DNA of 64,000 bases, from assembly GCA_039096225.1 (NCBI GenBank), contig JBBPEB010000029.1, positions 186,001 through 250,000 of the forward strand. Reading direction: 5' to 3'. Each line of letters begins with the position of its first letter. Position 1 is the first letter of the stretch. Position numbers and translations under genes: made by a program. This stretch comes from Blastocystis sp. Blastoise (Eukaryota; Sar; Bigyra; Opalinata; Blastocystidae). This document shows, piece by piece, positions 37,155 through 49,516 of this stretch. The notes under the pieces are model-generated. The model had not been told where the DNA came from, did not search any database, and was given only the letters and a program-made list of their open reading frames with translations.

Positions 37155-38160
37155 GATTAATACATTCATTTTTTTTCAAGTATTTTATATTACTATTCAT
37201 ATGCTAGTCTAATTATTCTCTAATAGAGATTTGCATCATTCAGAAAAATAGTATTTCTTACATATTATATATAATCATAATTCTATAATTATTGTATAGT
37301 ATACTCCAAAAATCTAAAATCTATGTGTATTCTCAAAAGTGATTAACTATTCATACTTTTATTCATTTCTTTTATAAATTTTCTTCCAAAAATGGATCTA
37401 ATTCTTCTAATAGTTGTATATCAAATATGGCGTTATTTACAAATCATGTAAATATATATAAAATATATGTTATTTATTTATATTATACTATAATACTTGA
37501 TATTTGACTAAAGAATTATATCAAATAGTATCAAATGTATTTATTAGTATTGTATTCAATTATATATTTTTCATTATTTATTTTATGTTATTCTATTACA
37601 AAAATTTTCTTAATGTATTATTACTTTCTTTTTATATATTCCTATTCATTTTTTTCCCCACGTTTATGAGATATCTCTATTGCTCATATGAGATATATGA
37701 CATTTACGTTTTGATCATCCTAAAAAACATTATTCTTTCATATATTAATATTATTTTTATTCATCATTATTTACTTATATTATTGTTTGTATATAGGCGA
37801 TTATTTTTTGTTAATAGATATTGTTGCTTGTTTTCATGTCTTATTATTGTATAAAATCTTAAAGCCTCACCTTCTCGTATTTCTTTATTCTTTTATTATA
37901 CAAGAATCGAAAATCACCTTTTAAACTGATTTATATATATCCTGGTAATTATATTATTTTTATTTATTTTTTATTGAGCCTTTTTTAATAGTATATACGT
38001 CAAATAATAGATATTAGCAGTGTTGTTATATTTCTTTAACCTATTACTAATCTCTTTATATATATAGTTTTAGTTAATCAAAACATTGTCTTCCATTTCA
38101 ACATTATTTTCATCATACTCTAATTTATCAAAAAATGACTATTTATTTGTGAATTTATAA
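37155..38160. other. AT-rich flank of the tnp2 gene
   Basis: T-rich and TA-rich sequence. The ORF at 37504-37854 is Ile/Phe/Leu/Tyr low-complexity and unsupported. A right terminus of a tnp2 element is expected in or beyond this stretch but I saw none. Confidence 0.45.
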
Positions 38161-38485
38161 AGAAATACAATATTTTATTTATATTTTATATTTTTTTATC
38201 TATTATATGTTTTTCTATTACCACATTTTTATTTATATTTTATATTTTTTTATCTATGATATGTTTTTCTATTACCACATTTTTATTTATATTTTATATT
38301 TTTTTATCTATGATATGTTTTTCTATTACCACATTTTTATTTATATTTTATATTTTTTTATCTATGATATGTTTTTCTATTACCACATTTTTATTTATAT
38401 TTTATATTTTTTTATCTATGATATGTTTTTCTATTACCACATTTTTATTTATATTTTATATTTTTTTATCTATTACATGTTTTTC
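38161..38485 (+). repeat. 54-bp tandem repeat, about six copies
   Basis: Near-identical units containing TCTATGATATGTTTTTCT follow each other with a 54-bp period; only the outer units differ slightly (TCTATTATATG, TCTATTACATG). Since 54 is a multiple of three, two overlapping repetitive open frames result (FSITTFLFIFYIFLSMIC units). I see no start, splice or domain evidence for translation. Confidence 0.9.
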
Positions 38486-38833
38486 TTATTATAAAAATGT
38501 TATATTTTGGGATACATTTTTCTATATGATTATGCTATCATTTATGTTTACAAGATATTACAATTTATTAGTATTTCTTCTTTACCAAATAATCAGACTT
38601 TTTAATCGTAATATATTTTGTTTTATTGATATACATCACTATTTCTTTGTTATTGTATTGATTTTTTAGATAATTAATCTTTTCGTATTTTATAGTTTTC
38701 TGATTCAAAAATTTTCCTTTCTCTTCTCATTCTTTTACGATATCTATTCAACTTCTTCAAATAATTATTGAAAGTATTCATTTTATTATTCTTTTATTTG
38801 GATACGATAATTGGTATATATATATATATATAG

Positions 38834-40026
38834 GTAGTATGTTAGATTGTGACCGTTGTCATCGTTGGTTTCATTGTGTGTGCGTTGGTTTAGATCCCTC
38901 TCTGTACACGTACTCGTCCATTCAAGATAAGCCGTGGTACTGCGAAGATTGTAAGATGGCTCTACAAGTATATATATATATATATAGATGGAGAATCGTG
39001 TGGAATGGAATCAATCGGATAACCAACAGGAAGGTATATATTTATTAATAATAATAATAATATATAGATATTCCTCCATCACGTGATCAGAAACAGCTTC
39101 TCCTCAATCACGTGACTTTTCTATTACTTTCAAGTTCTAAGAATTCCCAACAACCACAATCATCGAATTCCCTTGATAATTATACTCTTCCTTATTTAAA
39201 TATGAATAATCTCCATGGGAATGAAGAAAACAATGATATTTCATTATATCAATTTAATACATTTTATCATGCTCGACAAGTATATATATATATTAATTAT
39301 ATTCTTATTATTTCTAGTTCTATATATATACATGGCTCTCTCAAAAGCATACATGGGTTAAGAAACAAGAGCTAGTCCCGCGGTTATTTAAGAAACATAA
39401 AGTAAATTATATATATCTTTATGGAAATCTTCATTCATATATATATATATATATATAGATGCCTCTTCCCTCTCTTCCTTCCTTGTCTTCTCTCACTCTC
39501 TCTATTCTCTTTCTTTCTCCTCTATTCACATCACTCCCTCTCTATCTTAATAAACTCGTCGAATGTTCACAGTCCCACGGGATTCGAACACAAGCTGCCA
39601 TTTATACAGCTATAACCACGATTATTGAGTATAATCCTCAGGTTATTCGATATAAACCTGTGCTGGATATTCTGTGCAAAGGAATGAAAAGCCGATCTAT
39701 TATGATTCAAGAGAAAACGCTTCATGTGCTCTACACGTGCTCTAAGAAGGATCTTAAATATATATCTCTTTATCTGACTATTCTTCAATCTGCTATTTAA
39801 GATGACGGAGTCAGTGTACAAAAAGTCAGTTGCAAAATGTTAAATGAAATCCTCACCTATTGTGAAACAATGGAACACAAAGATAGTGTATTCTCCCTAT
39901 GTGTCTCTCGTTTATATAAAGAAACTGATGAGGTATGTGTCACTCTTTTGAACAACCTGATGATGTATATATATATATATATATATATTTCTATCTCTCT
40001 ATATATCTACTATCTATTTCTATATA

Positions 40027-40068
<42 letters not shown>

Positions 40069-40705
40069 CTTTATATAGTTGGTCACGTTATTAGGAAAAT
40101 ATTTACACATTATTTATCCTAAGAATACTCTAGAGGCACAATTCAACCAGGTCTCCAGTATTCTTAAATTGTGTTGTGAACAAAATCAAGATTTGAAAAT
40201 CTCATTGGGAAAAATGTTGGCATACGTTGTGGGGACTGGGGTATCATGTATTCTTGAAATAGAAGACAAACAGGAACAAGGAATACAATTAGTATTATAT
40301 ATATTAATAATAATAATTCTTCTATCATCTTAAATATATAGTGTTATTGCTTATTATTATTAGTAGTAGTTACTCCCTCTTCTCCTTCTTCTCTTCTTCC
40401 TTCTCTCCCCCTCCTTCATTCCTATCTCACCAACGATATCTGTGTCTCACCCGTGGAACAAGAGAGTATCCGAGACGTTCTTCAAGACATTATACAAAAG
40501 GTATATATATATATATAGAATAGTATAGTATTTATATATGAATCTATGAAATGTATATTGTTTATGATATTATATATATAGTTAGTTAAAAAGGAATGGT
40601 CAAGTTCCCTTTGTTCCTCGATCTGCTCTTCTCTCTATTCTATTATAGGCACGTGCCCTCAAATCAAACTAATCGATAAAACTGTCTCTACACTAGTCAC
40701 TATTG

Positions 40706-40740
<35 letters not shown>

Positions 40741-41355
40741 AGATCTCAACCCTTAATTTATCTCCAAAACCTCTCTGGACACTTCTCCAGGCCTATATAC
40801 AACCATTATATATACCTAAAGGAACTAGTATTTATATTATATATTATATTATATATTATATTATATATTATATTATATAGAGATAGTCGCAGTAGTTCTC
40901 AACTCACAATTTCCCACCAAACAGATGTGCGTCACGGTTGTTGGAGCACTTCTTATGTGTAATTCTAGTTATTCTCTCTCTATTCCTCCTCGCACTATTT
41001 CTCCCGCCAATCTCTATCCCGCCATATATTCCCTCCTTCTTCCTTATCTCTCGTCTCTCACCTCACCTCCTCTCTATCTAGCAACATTAAAAGAGATAAC
41101 CGCGGGAATGACCAGATGTCTTACCAAAATGACACCTCTTACAAAATAATATTCTTGAAATGAGCAGAACTCCAGTTTGTCTTCAGTATATAATTCTATT
41201 TCTGACTCTCTCTACCCTTGTGTCCTATCATCTGTATCTTCTCTTCGTTATCTCTCTCTCCTCCTCCTTCAACAACTCATCAACCGGGTATAGCATTATT
41301 ATTATTATTATTATTATTATTATGCTTATTATTAATATTTTTATTATATAGACTT
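38834..41355 (+). pseudogene. SCC2/NIPBL cohesin-loader relic (PHD half plus HEAT repeats)
   Basis: SCC2/NIPBL loads cohesin onto chromatin; plant SCC2 carries a PHD finger. Exon 1 encodes the second half of a PHD finger, MLDCDRCHRWFHCVCVGLDP then WYCEDCKM; the first Cys pair is missing upstream. Later exons encode HEAT repeats: GIRTQAAIYTAITTIIEYNP, SVQKVSCKMLNEILTYCE, LVTLLGKYLHIIYPKNTLEA. Junctions at 38969, 39033, 39282, 39402, 39933, 40289, 40500, 40705 and 40832 splice in phase. Three in-frame stops break it: TAA at 39798-39800 (inside a conserved HEAT repeat), TAA at 41147-41149 and TGA at 41156-41158. After these the frame continues as SSVYNSISDSLYPCVLSSVS and QQLINR to an early TAA. 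Only about 700 residues remain; SCC2 proteins normally exceed 1,500. Truncation at both ends plus three stops points to a duplicated, decaying copy. Confidence 0.7.
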
Positions 41356-42370
41356 TTGGATAATTGATTTAGATATTAAAATAATGATAAGTCTCCCATG
41401 TATATATATATTTATAATACTATATCAATATATATATATATATTAAATTATGGTTATTATTATAATCATGTATATATAGGATAGAAAGAAGTTTCATATA
41501 TATTCATATTATAATGATATATTACTATTTATATACTATATATTATCTTGTTTATTTATCTTGTACTGTGTTTTAATTACTTAAATATTACTCTTTTTGT
41601 TTTGTAGTATTTAGGAATAAAATTGTTTAGAATTCTTTTAGAATAATATGAAAAAGGAGTAAGTTTCAGTCTACTTTATATTTTAATAAATTACATTCTC
41701 TATTATGTCTTAAACAACTTGATAACCTTTTAAAAAGCCTCAGTTTATTCAGTCACTTATAATAATCGATAATTCGTCTTAATAAAACTTATAAAAAACA
41801 AAAGTCTATAAATTATGAATCATGTCTCTATAAGTAATTATACTAAATATATATTTTGATTCTTTAGGATCTTCATAGTATAAATTAAATATTATTATAT
41901 AAAATTAGCAGACAAATATATTTAATTCAAATTATACTTTTAAAAATAACGATTCTTTTGTTTTAATAAGTCTGGAAACATGTTATAATTAAATAATTTA
42001 GGTTCATAAGCACATAATACATTTATAAATCAATTTTACACTCAAATAGACTTATTAGAAGAGAAAAGGGAAAATTTTAAAAATGTTTTAACCCCTGGAA
42101 ACAACGATTTTCTACAGATTTTTATTGTATAAAAAAAATATAACTAGGGGGAATTTCTCTTTGTTTTTAAGATTCAATATTTTCACATATTTATTTTTAT
42201 TTTTATTTTTTTACAACTATATTTTGTATATTATAAAATGTATATATATATTTTTTTATTTATCTTATACTCTATAGGCTTACTGGTGTATCAAAATGAT
42301 TTCAAATAGGTCGCAATTGGTCTTCGTTTTTATAGGTATGTTTCCTTTTCATTTATTTCATTCTCTATAG
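41356..42370. other. Gap between two spliced relics
   Basis: AT-rich sequence with a composition change to low-TA at about 41580-42200. One possible exon lies near 42279-42310 but cannot be joined in phase without a stop. Confidence 0.4.
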
Positions 42371-42818
42371 TTAACTCATGACCTGCGGGATCCAGGTGAT
42401 CAGAAATCTGGTGTTATAAACGGTATATATTTTTAGCATTCTCTTTGTTATTATTATTATCATCTTCTATAGGTTTAGGTGTTGTTAGTTGTCTCCTTAG
42501 TCAGCAACTCACTGGTTCTGAAGGTATTTTATTATATTTTATTTTTTTGAAATTAACTATTTTTATTTTTATTTAGGTTTTAGGTCCTTCATGAGGTCTC
42601 TATTGGTCTAGTCTGTTTGGTGGTTGAAGGTATATTGCTATATTATATTTATTTTTTTACATTCTTTTTTTATAGTGTTTGTTCTTCATTATGGGGTGTT
42701 CTACAAGTGGTATATGAAGGTATTTATTGATCTATTATATCTATTCTATTATTTCTATCATTATATATATATAGTGATCCAAAATCCTTCTCAATTGACT
42801 CAAAATCAACAAAAATAA
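42371..42818 (+). pseudogene. Spliced coding relic D, mini-exons
   Basis: Exons 42371-42422, 42473-42523, 42577-42629, 42676-42719 and 42775-42818 are each 44-53 bp, most ending GAAG before GTAT. The first two join in phase as LTHDLRDPGDQKSGVING and LGVVSCLLSQQLTGSE. The third has a TAG in that frame and needs a frame change to join the fourth, which with the fifth reads CSSLWGVLQVVYE and VIQNPSQLTQNQQK before TAA. It may be the decayed 3' part of the SCC2 relic upstream, or another gene. Not recognised. Confidence 0.45.
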
Positions 42819-42839
42819 CTATTATATTTATTATTTTCT

Positions 42840-43520
42840 TATAGTTTTAATTTTTATCTTATTATTTATCGTCTTTTATTATTATATTGTTTATTATCAT
42901 TCACACAACGATTAAATAAATGAAAAAAATAATGAACGAATGAAAAGAAAGACCATATCCGACAAAATTAACCTATTTTTTGGCTACTCTTTTCGCCTAG
43001 CTGAAAAAATGCTTAAATTTTAACAAGCAAAATTTCTCATTAGAGGTATTTTTATATTCACGATTATACCTGACGGTGAATAGAGCTCTCGGTGGACTCT
43101 CGGCATTTTAGGGTGTGTCATCCTTATTCACTGTTTTCCCTGTCGCCAAAATCACGAAAACCTATTCCCATTTTTTCACGAAACAATTATTGGGGAAACC
43201 TCACTAAAACTTCAAACTACCTTTTCACTAAAAAAAAAAAACGACGGTAGTGAATGATAAAAAGGTTTTATGAAAATCAAATTAATTATAATTGATATGT
43301 AATCCTAAGCTCACTTTATTATTCTAGCAAATGACCAACACATAAAAAACATTGTTCAATTAGAATCTATACATTTTCCGCTATGTAATCATAAAAAATA
43401 AATATATCAAAATAATAATAATAATTGTGATTATTCGTGTTTTTTCTGGAGATTTTTTAAAATTGTATTTTTTTTCATACTTTATATAAAGAATATATAT
43501 TTTCTTTTAAAACGTTACTT
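42840..43520. other. Gap with a GC-richer, inverted-repeat island
   Basis: About 42955-43260 is richer in GC than its surroundings and contains ATTCACT (43118 region) facing AGTGAAT (43248 region) and repeats of CGGTGAATAG/CGGTAGTGAAT. It has no ORF. It could be a small decayed transposon or the promoter region of the gene at 43521. Confidence 0.35.
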
Positions 43521-46500
43521 ATGGACTTAATTGTCATTGCTGATGACTATGGGTAGATTAAATTCATAAAATATATCTATTTTGATGTTTAGTTATTCTC
43601 CAGAACGGGATATGGTAATCATTGATTCCTTTAAAAATGGTATTGTTCGTGGTTCATCGCTTCTAGTATATTTTATTATCATTCCAAGACTATTTTATAT
43701 TTAGGTGAATGGATATTCAGCAGAAATGTCGGTACCTAAAGCAAAAGAATGTGGTCTAGAACTTGGATTACATTTGAATTTTTCTGAAGGTATTCCTGTA
43801 TCACCAATCAATCAAGTTTCAAGTCTTGTCATTCAAAATGATCGAGGTCAACATGTCTTTCGTGGTAAACAAGGATTCCGTAATGCTGTAGATGATGGAA
43901 TAGTTTCTCTTGATGATATACAAACAGAAACTATAGCTCAAGTATGAATAATTCAAAATCTTAACTGATTTAATTCATAATACTTTTTTAAAATATAGGT
44001 TGAACGTTTTAAATTATTCTATGGTTCTTATCCAGTTTATTTTGATGGCCATCAACATATTCATATTATTCCACAATTAGTTCCATTACTAGCAAAAATA
44101 CTATCTAGTTATCATGTTCATTATACTCGTTTACCGTTAGATAACGATGAAGAATCTGGTTGGATAACGGATGAAACACAAAAGGAAGCGCACGTGAAAC
44201 ATTTTTATAATGTATAGAGATATTTTTTGTATATATTGTTATGTTTTTAATGATTTAGTTTTTTTATATTTTTAATGTTTATTTATTATATATATAAATA
44301 ATTATATTCTATATATTCTTTGTATATGTATATATACTTGTTTCTAGTCCTTAAAAGTTCGTCAAATATATAAAGAATATAATTTCTTGTGTCCTATTGG
44401 CTTAGGTATGTCTATTGGCGGGAAGAATATGTCCATTCAACGTATTAATAATATATTATTGAAATTCCCACGGGAAAAATCACAATATAATGTTTTTGAA
44501 ATGATGGTATTTAATAATAAGATTAATAATAATAATAATAAGATTAATAATAATAATAATAATAATAAGATTAATAATAATAATAATAATAATAAGATTA
44601 ATAATAATAATAATAAGATTAATAATAATAATAATATATATATATAGACCCATCCAGGTATTCCTTATAAAGATCGTACGAAAGGGGGATGTGGTGAGGG
44701 ATCTGACGATTTCTCCCAATCAGAAGATCGTGTTCATGAACATAATATCTTAACTAGTACCTATTTGAGAGATATATTAACTGAAAAAGGAGTTCGTTTT
44801 TGTTCTTATTCAGAAAGTAAATTAAATACAATGAAAAGTCGTATATATATACATATATTTTTTTACTATTTTTTAATATTTTTCTTTATAAATATGATAT
44901 ATATATATAGCAACAGATTTTACTACTTCGAAACGTCGTATTTTAATGCTTTCTTCTTTAAAAGAAGGAACAGGAAATACAATAACATGTTATAGAATCT
45001 ATAATTATTTCTTTTCTTTAAATTATTCTGTACATATATTTGATACAACTGATAATTGTACACAAGAAGCGTTTCAAGCCGTTTTAAGCCGTTGGAATCC
45101 GAATCTTATCGTTGCTATTCATGCATATCGATCTGGAAAATATGTAGTTAAGCAATCTATTCCCTATGTATTAGTACTTGGAGGTATATATATATAGTAT
45201 TCTATATTATATTATATTATATTATATTATATTATATTATATTATATTATATTATATTATATTATATTATATTATATTATATTATATTATATTATATTAT
45301 ATTATATTATTCTATATCACATTATTCTATACTATATTATTCTATACTATATTATTCTATACTATATTATTCTATACTATATTATTCTATACTATATTAT
45401 TCTATACTATATTATTCTATACTATATCAACCATTATATAAAAATTATACGATATATATTGTATCTTATAAAATAATATTTTCGTTTATAGGTACAGATA
45501 TTAATGTTGCCGTACAAGATCCATCAAAAAAAGATATTATTGCCAAAGTATTTACAAATGCACGTCACGTGATTGCATTTACAGATTCGATGTACGAAAG
45601 AGCACAATCATTTATTAAAGAAATGAAAATTAGCACTTCTGTACCTATCTCTATTATTCCTCAAGGATGTGTATTTTCTTCGTTCTCTTCTTCTTCCTCT
45701 CTTCGTGAATCTTTACATCTTTCTTCAACGGATAAACTTATTCTTCTCCCCGCGGGAATACGACCTGTATCTTTTAAAACTAGTATTCTATTTTATTAAC
45801 TTATTTGACTTCTTTTATTATATGGAATATATATATATATAGGTAAAGAATATATTATATTTATTTAAATGTATATATGAATGGTATAAACGTGATCCAT
45901 CAATTTATTTGTGTTTCTTAGGTCCTATTTTAGATAGAGACTATGCTAAAATTGTATATATATATAATATATATATATATAATTATTTTACATACTACTA
46001 TTTATTATATATATATATAAATAGGTATTTTCATATATTCCAAATGAAAATATTCATATAGAGTTATGTACATGTTCAAATGAGTTATTTATTGAAAAAC
46101 AAAAGGAATTATATACTAATATCCACTTTCATTGCCCACTCTCTCATGATCTTTTCTTAAAATGTCTGAAAGATGCTGATTTATGTATTAATTCATCAGA
46201 TTCTGAAGGACAAGCTGCTATTGTAAATATATATCTAATATTTATATATTTATTATTTATATATTTATTATACTTATTATTAAAAAGATTATTATTATTA
46301 TTATATATATATATAGATTGAAGAAGCTTGGTTATGTGAAACTGTAATGGTAGCACGTGACAATGAGGGTAATAGACACACAATTACTCCTAATTATAAC
46401 GGATTTTTATTTAATTCTTGTGAAGAGTTTATTCAACAATCTGAAACGATTTTAAACGACGCACGTGAATATAATACTATTTGCATGAATGCTATAAAGT

Positions 46501-46637
46501 ATATATATATATATTATTTTTTATATATTTTATATATATTCTTTTTATATTTTTCTATATATAGAACTTTAAATGATATTTATAATCCTGAAATTGAAAA
46601 ACAAAAATATAATGATATTATAAAGCAATATCTATAA
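43521..46637 (+). CDS. YdjC/ChbG-type deacetylase fused to GLT1D1-type glycosyltransferase
   Basis: Twelve exons join in phase with no stops: 43521-43552, 43593-43665, 43705-43941, 43999-44211, 44348-44506, 44648-44840, 44911-45183, 45492-45766, 45843-45953, 46025-46222, 46317-46498, 46565-46637. The first half (about 300 residues) is a YdjC/ChbG carbohydrate deacetylase: start MDLIVIADDYG with the metal-binding Asp pair, ELGLHLNFSEG, YFDGHQHIHIIP, then MTHPGIPY. The second half (about 370 residues) resembles GLT1D1, a GT-B glycosyltransferase: RRILMLSSLKEGTGNTITCY, IVAIHAYRSGK, LLPAGIRPVKN, and the donor-site motif ADLCINSSDSEGQAAI-EEAW. The pairing suggests de-N-acetylation and sugar transfer in one pathway. 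Substrates cannot be read from the sequence. Animals have both as separate genes; fusion is unusual to my knowledge. Confidence 0.88.
44507..44647 (+). repeat. AAT/AGATTAATAAT microsatellite intron
   Basis: The intron after exon 5 of the fusion gene is almost entirely AATAATAAT interrupted regularly by AAGATT. It is longer than most neighbours for this reason only. Confidence 0.8.
45184..45491 (+). repeat. Pentamer and 12-mer arrays in an intron of the fusion gene
   Basis: An ATATT pentamer run (about 45200-45310) is followed by about ten copies of the dodecamer TATTCTATACTA (about 45310-45425). Both lie in the intron between exons 7 and 8. The long Tyr/Ile frame they give is not coding. Confidence 0.9.
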
Positions 46638-47046
46638 TTTATATATATATATATTATTTAATAAAGAATATTTCTTTTTTCAATATTAATTCTATTCATA
46701 GTATTTAATACTAAAATATAACTGCTTTCCTAAATAACTACTTTATTGTTTTTTAATATATTATTATATATTTTATTATATGTTCACACAAAGTTTATAT
46801 CTTATATATATATATAATTTAATAGTTTATCATTTTAAAACAGTTTATACATTAAAAATAACAAATCATAAGAAAACTATTAACATAATAGTTAATAATA
46901 TATTTCATATACATACATAACAGTTTAGCAATTATAATTAAAAATAAGGATTAAGATTAGTATTCAACATATAAATATATTGTATAAAAACGATATAAAT
47001 ATTCAGTATATATAATATTTCATTCATGATTTATAAATCATATTGA
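46638..47046. other. Convergent intergenic region
   Basis: 409 bp between the stop codons of the fusion gene (plus) and the BTB-like family gene (minus). AT-rich; must contain both 3' ends. Confidence 0.6.
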
Positions 47047-47764
47047 TTATGCATTACATACTTTTACATTTAAATACGGAGAATAATCTCTTTTATATAT
47101 ATCAAGTAATTCCTTATATTTTGAATAATTATTATTATCTATATATATAAATATTTATTTATATAGTAACATATACTATAAATACAAATATTTATACTTA
47201 CCAAATGATGTTAATTGAATATATCTTAAACAAGGAACTGAATTATTTATAATTAAATGAATTACTTTTTCCATATATATCTCATCCTTTATACCTATAT
47301 ATATATATATATAGAATAGAAAATAATAATAATATATATATATACGTAAATTTAAACAAATAATATTTTTACAATAATCTTGTTTTAATTGATTATCTAT
47401 ATATTTATAATATAGATTATTATCTTTCGTTTTTTCGTTAAAACAACTATCTATAAGAATAGATGTAATTGGTTTATGGGCATAAAATGAAAATGAAGGA
47501 AAACACTCGAATACATTAAGCGAAATTGAATTATCTATATATATATATTTAATAATAATAATATATAAAACATCATGACAAAAAGAAATCAATGAATGAT
47601 AACTATTACTATTCTTTATAAATATAGATATTAAAAAAATTGAAATATTTATGTATACATTTATAAAAGATAATATTGAATGTATTCAGAAGAGGAAGAG
47701 ATAGAATAGAGTCTGTTTTAAAACATTCAATAAATTCAAGGAAATCTGATATATTAAAAGAATC

Positions 47765-47796
<32 letters not shown>

Positions 47797-48880
47797 AATT
47801 ATAAGAATAGAATCAAATAACTTACTACAATAATTAAATTCTAATGATTTTAATTTATTTAATTGTTTAGATTTAAAAAAACATATTAGGCTGTTTAATA
47901 TTTTGGTATTATTTTTATCATCTATATATATATATATATATCGTATGTATATAAAATATATACCTAAATCTAAAGATAATTGTTGAATATTTAACCAAAA
48001 AGGAAGTTTTATATATCTTTCGTTTAAAAATATAGAATTTCTAAAGAAATGACCTATATATATAGAAAGAATAATTTAAATAATAATACTATAAATAATA
48101 TAAAGAATATATAAATATATAGATAGCTAATATTTACCATTTAAAGTGAATTGTAACATATTATCCGAGAATAAAGAGAAAAAATGATAGATTTTGTCAT
48201 CTATTATATCCATATCAGTATCAATTAGTTTTTCTAGTTTGCTTTCAATCCTCTCATGAATATCTATATAATATATATATAGTTTAATATCTTAATTATA
48301 CATTTTATATTCAAACAATATTATTTAATATGATATATGTATAACATTAAATAAATATATAAATAAAATATATATAAATATACTAATATATAAATTTGAC
48401 ACATGTTCATAATTTCCATTGCATAGAAATGAAAAGTATTCATATATATATTCAAAAATATCATTTATATAAAGAAATTGAGTAACTAAGAAGATTCTAG
48501 TATAGTATATAATAATATAAATAAAATACATTCTATTGATAATGTTTTTAATTCAGAATAATTCATATTCTTATATATATTCTCTGTATTATGTAATGAA
48601 TCATAATGTGAACTTGAAATACCTAATATATATATTATAATATAAATATATATATATATACCTATTGTTAGTGATTGAAAAGGATATACACTCAAATCAA
48701 CTGATGAAACATCTTGAGTATAAACAAATATATCAGAAACTAGAGAATAAAAGAAATTTTAAAATGTAATAATACGATTATTTATATATAAATACAATCA
48801 TATTTAATATTTCCAATTGTTAAGAATCCATTATCATATAATTGTTTCCATCTTTGAGTAAATAAATAAACACATAAATC

Positions 48881-48921
<41 letters not shown>

Positions 48922-49483
48922 ACCTTTAATAGTGAAGTCATGTTGTTTCTTTGTCGTCCAAAGATTATTGTATATATATTCAACTACTGGAAGTGTATCA
49001 AAATAACCATTTTGTGAAGGTTGAATTGTATCAATTAAATATAATAAAGAACAAGGAATAAATACACTTATTTGAGATAACCCAGGATCAGAGAAAAAAT
49101 AAGTATTAAAAGTTTCTAAAATATATATATGCAATTTTGGAAAACGATCTCTTGTAATTAAGGATAACACGGTATTTAAATATCCAAAGTCAATTCCTTC
49201 CGTAGAATTCTCTAAAAATACAAGATCTATCTCTAATGTTGTTACATTTGGAAATACATGAGTTCGTATAATTTCTATAAATAATTGCAAATATTCAGGA
49301 TACATTCGTCTATTAATAACTATATATATAATAATAATAATAATAATAAATATAATATAATATAAATATAATATATATACATTTAGATATATTGAATATT
49401 TCTAAAGAAGAATATATTGAATCCTTTAATAATCTTAAGAATGGAGGGGTTTCAACTGTTAACAAGAATTCTGGTTGATTATC

Positions 49484-49516
<33 letters not shown>

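Noticed and set aside
38834-41355. Genome-wide reassignment of stop codons to explain the SCC2 frame
   Set aside because: All long intact genes in the window are free of in-frame TAA, TAG and TGA and end with TAA or TAG, so a general code change is unlikely.
45178-45441. Tyr/Ile repeat protein
   Set aside because: It is the intronic pentamer and 12-mer array of the fusion gene.
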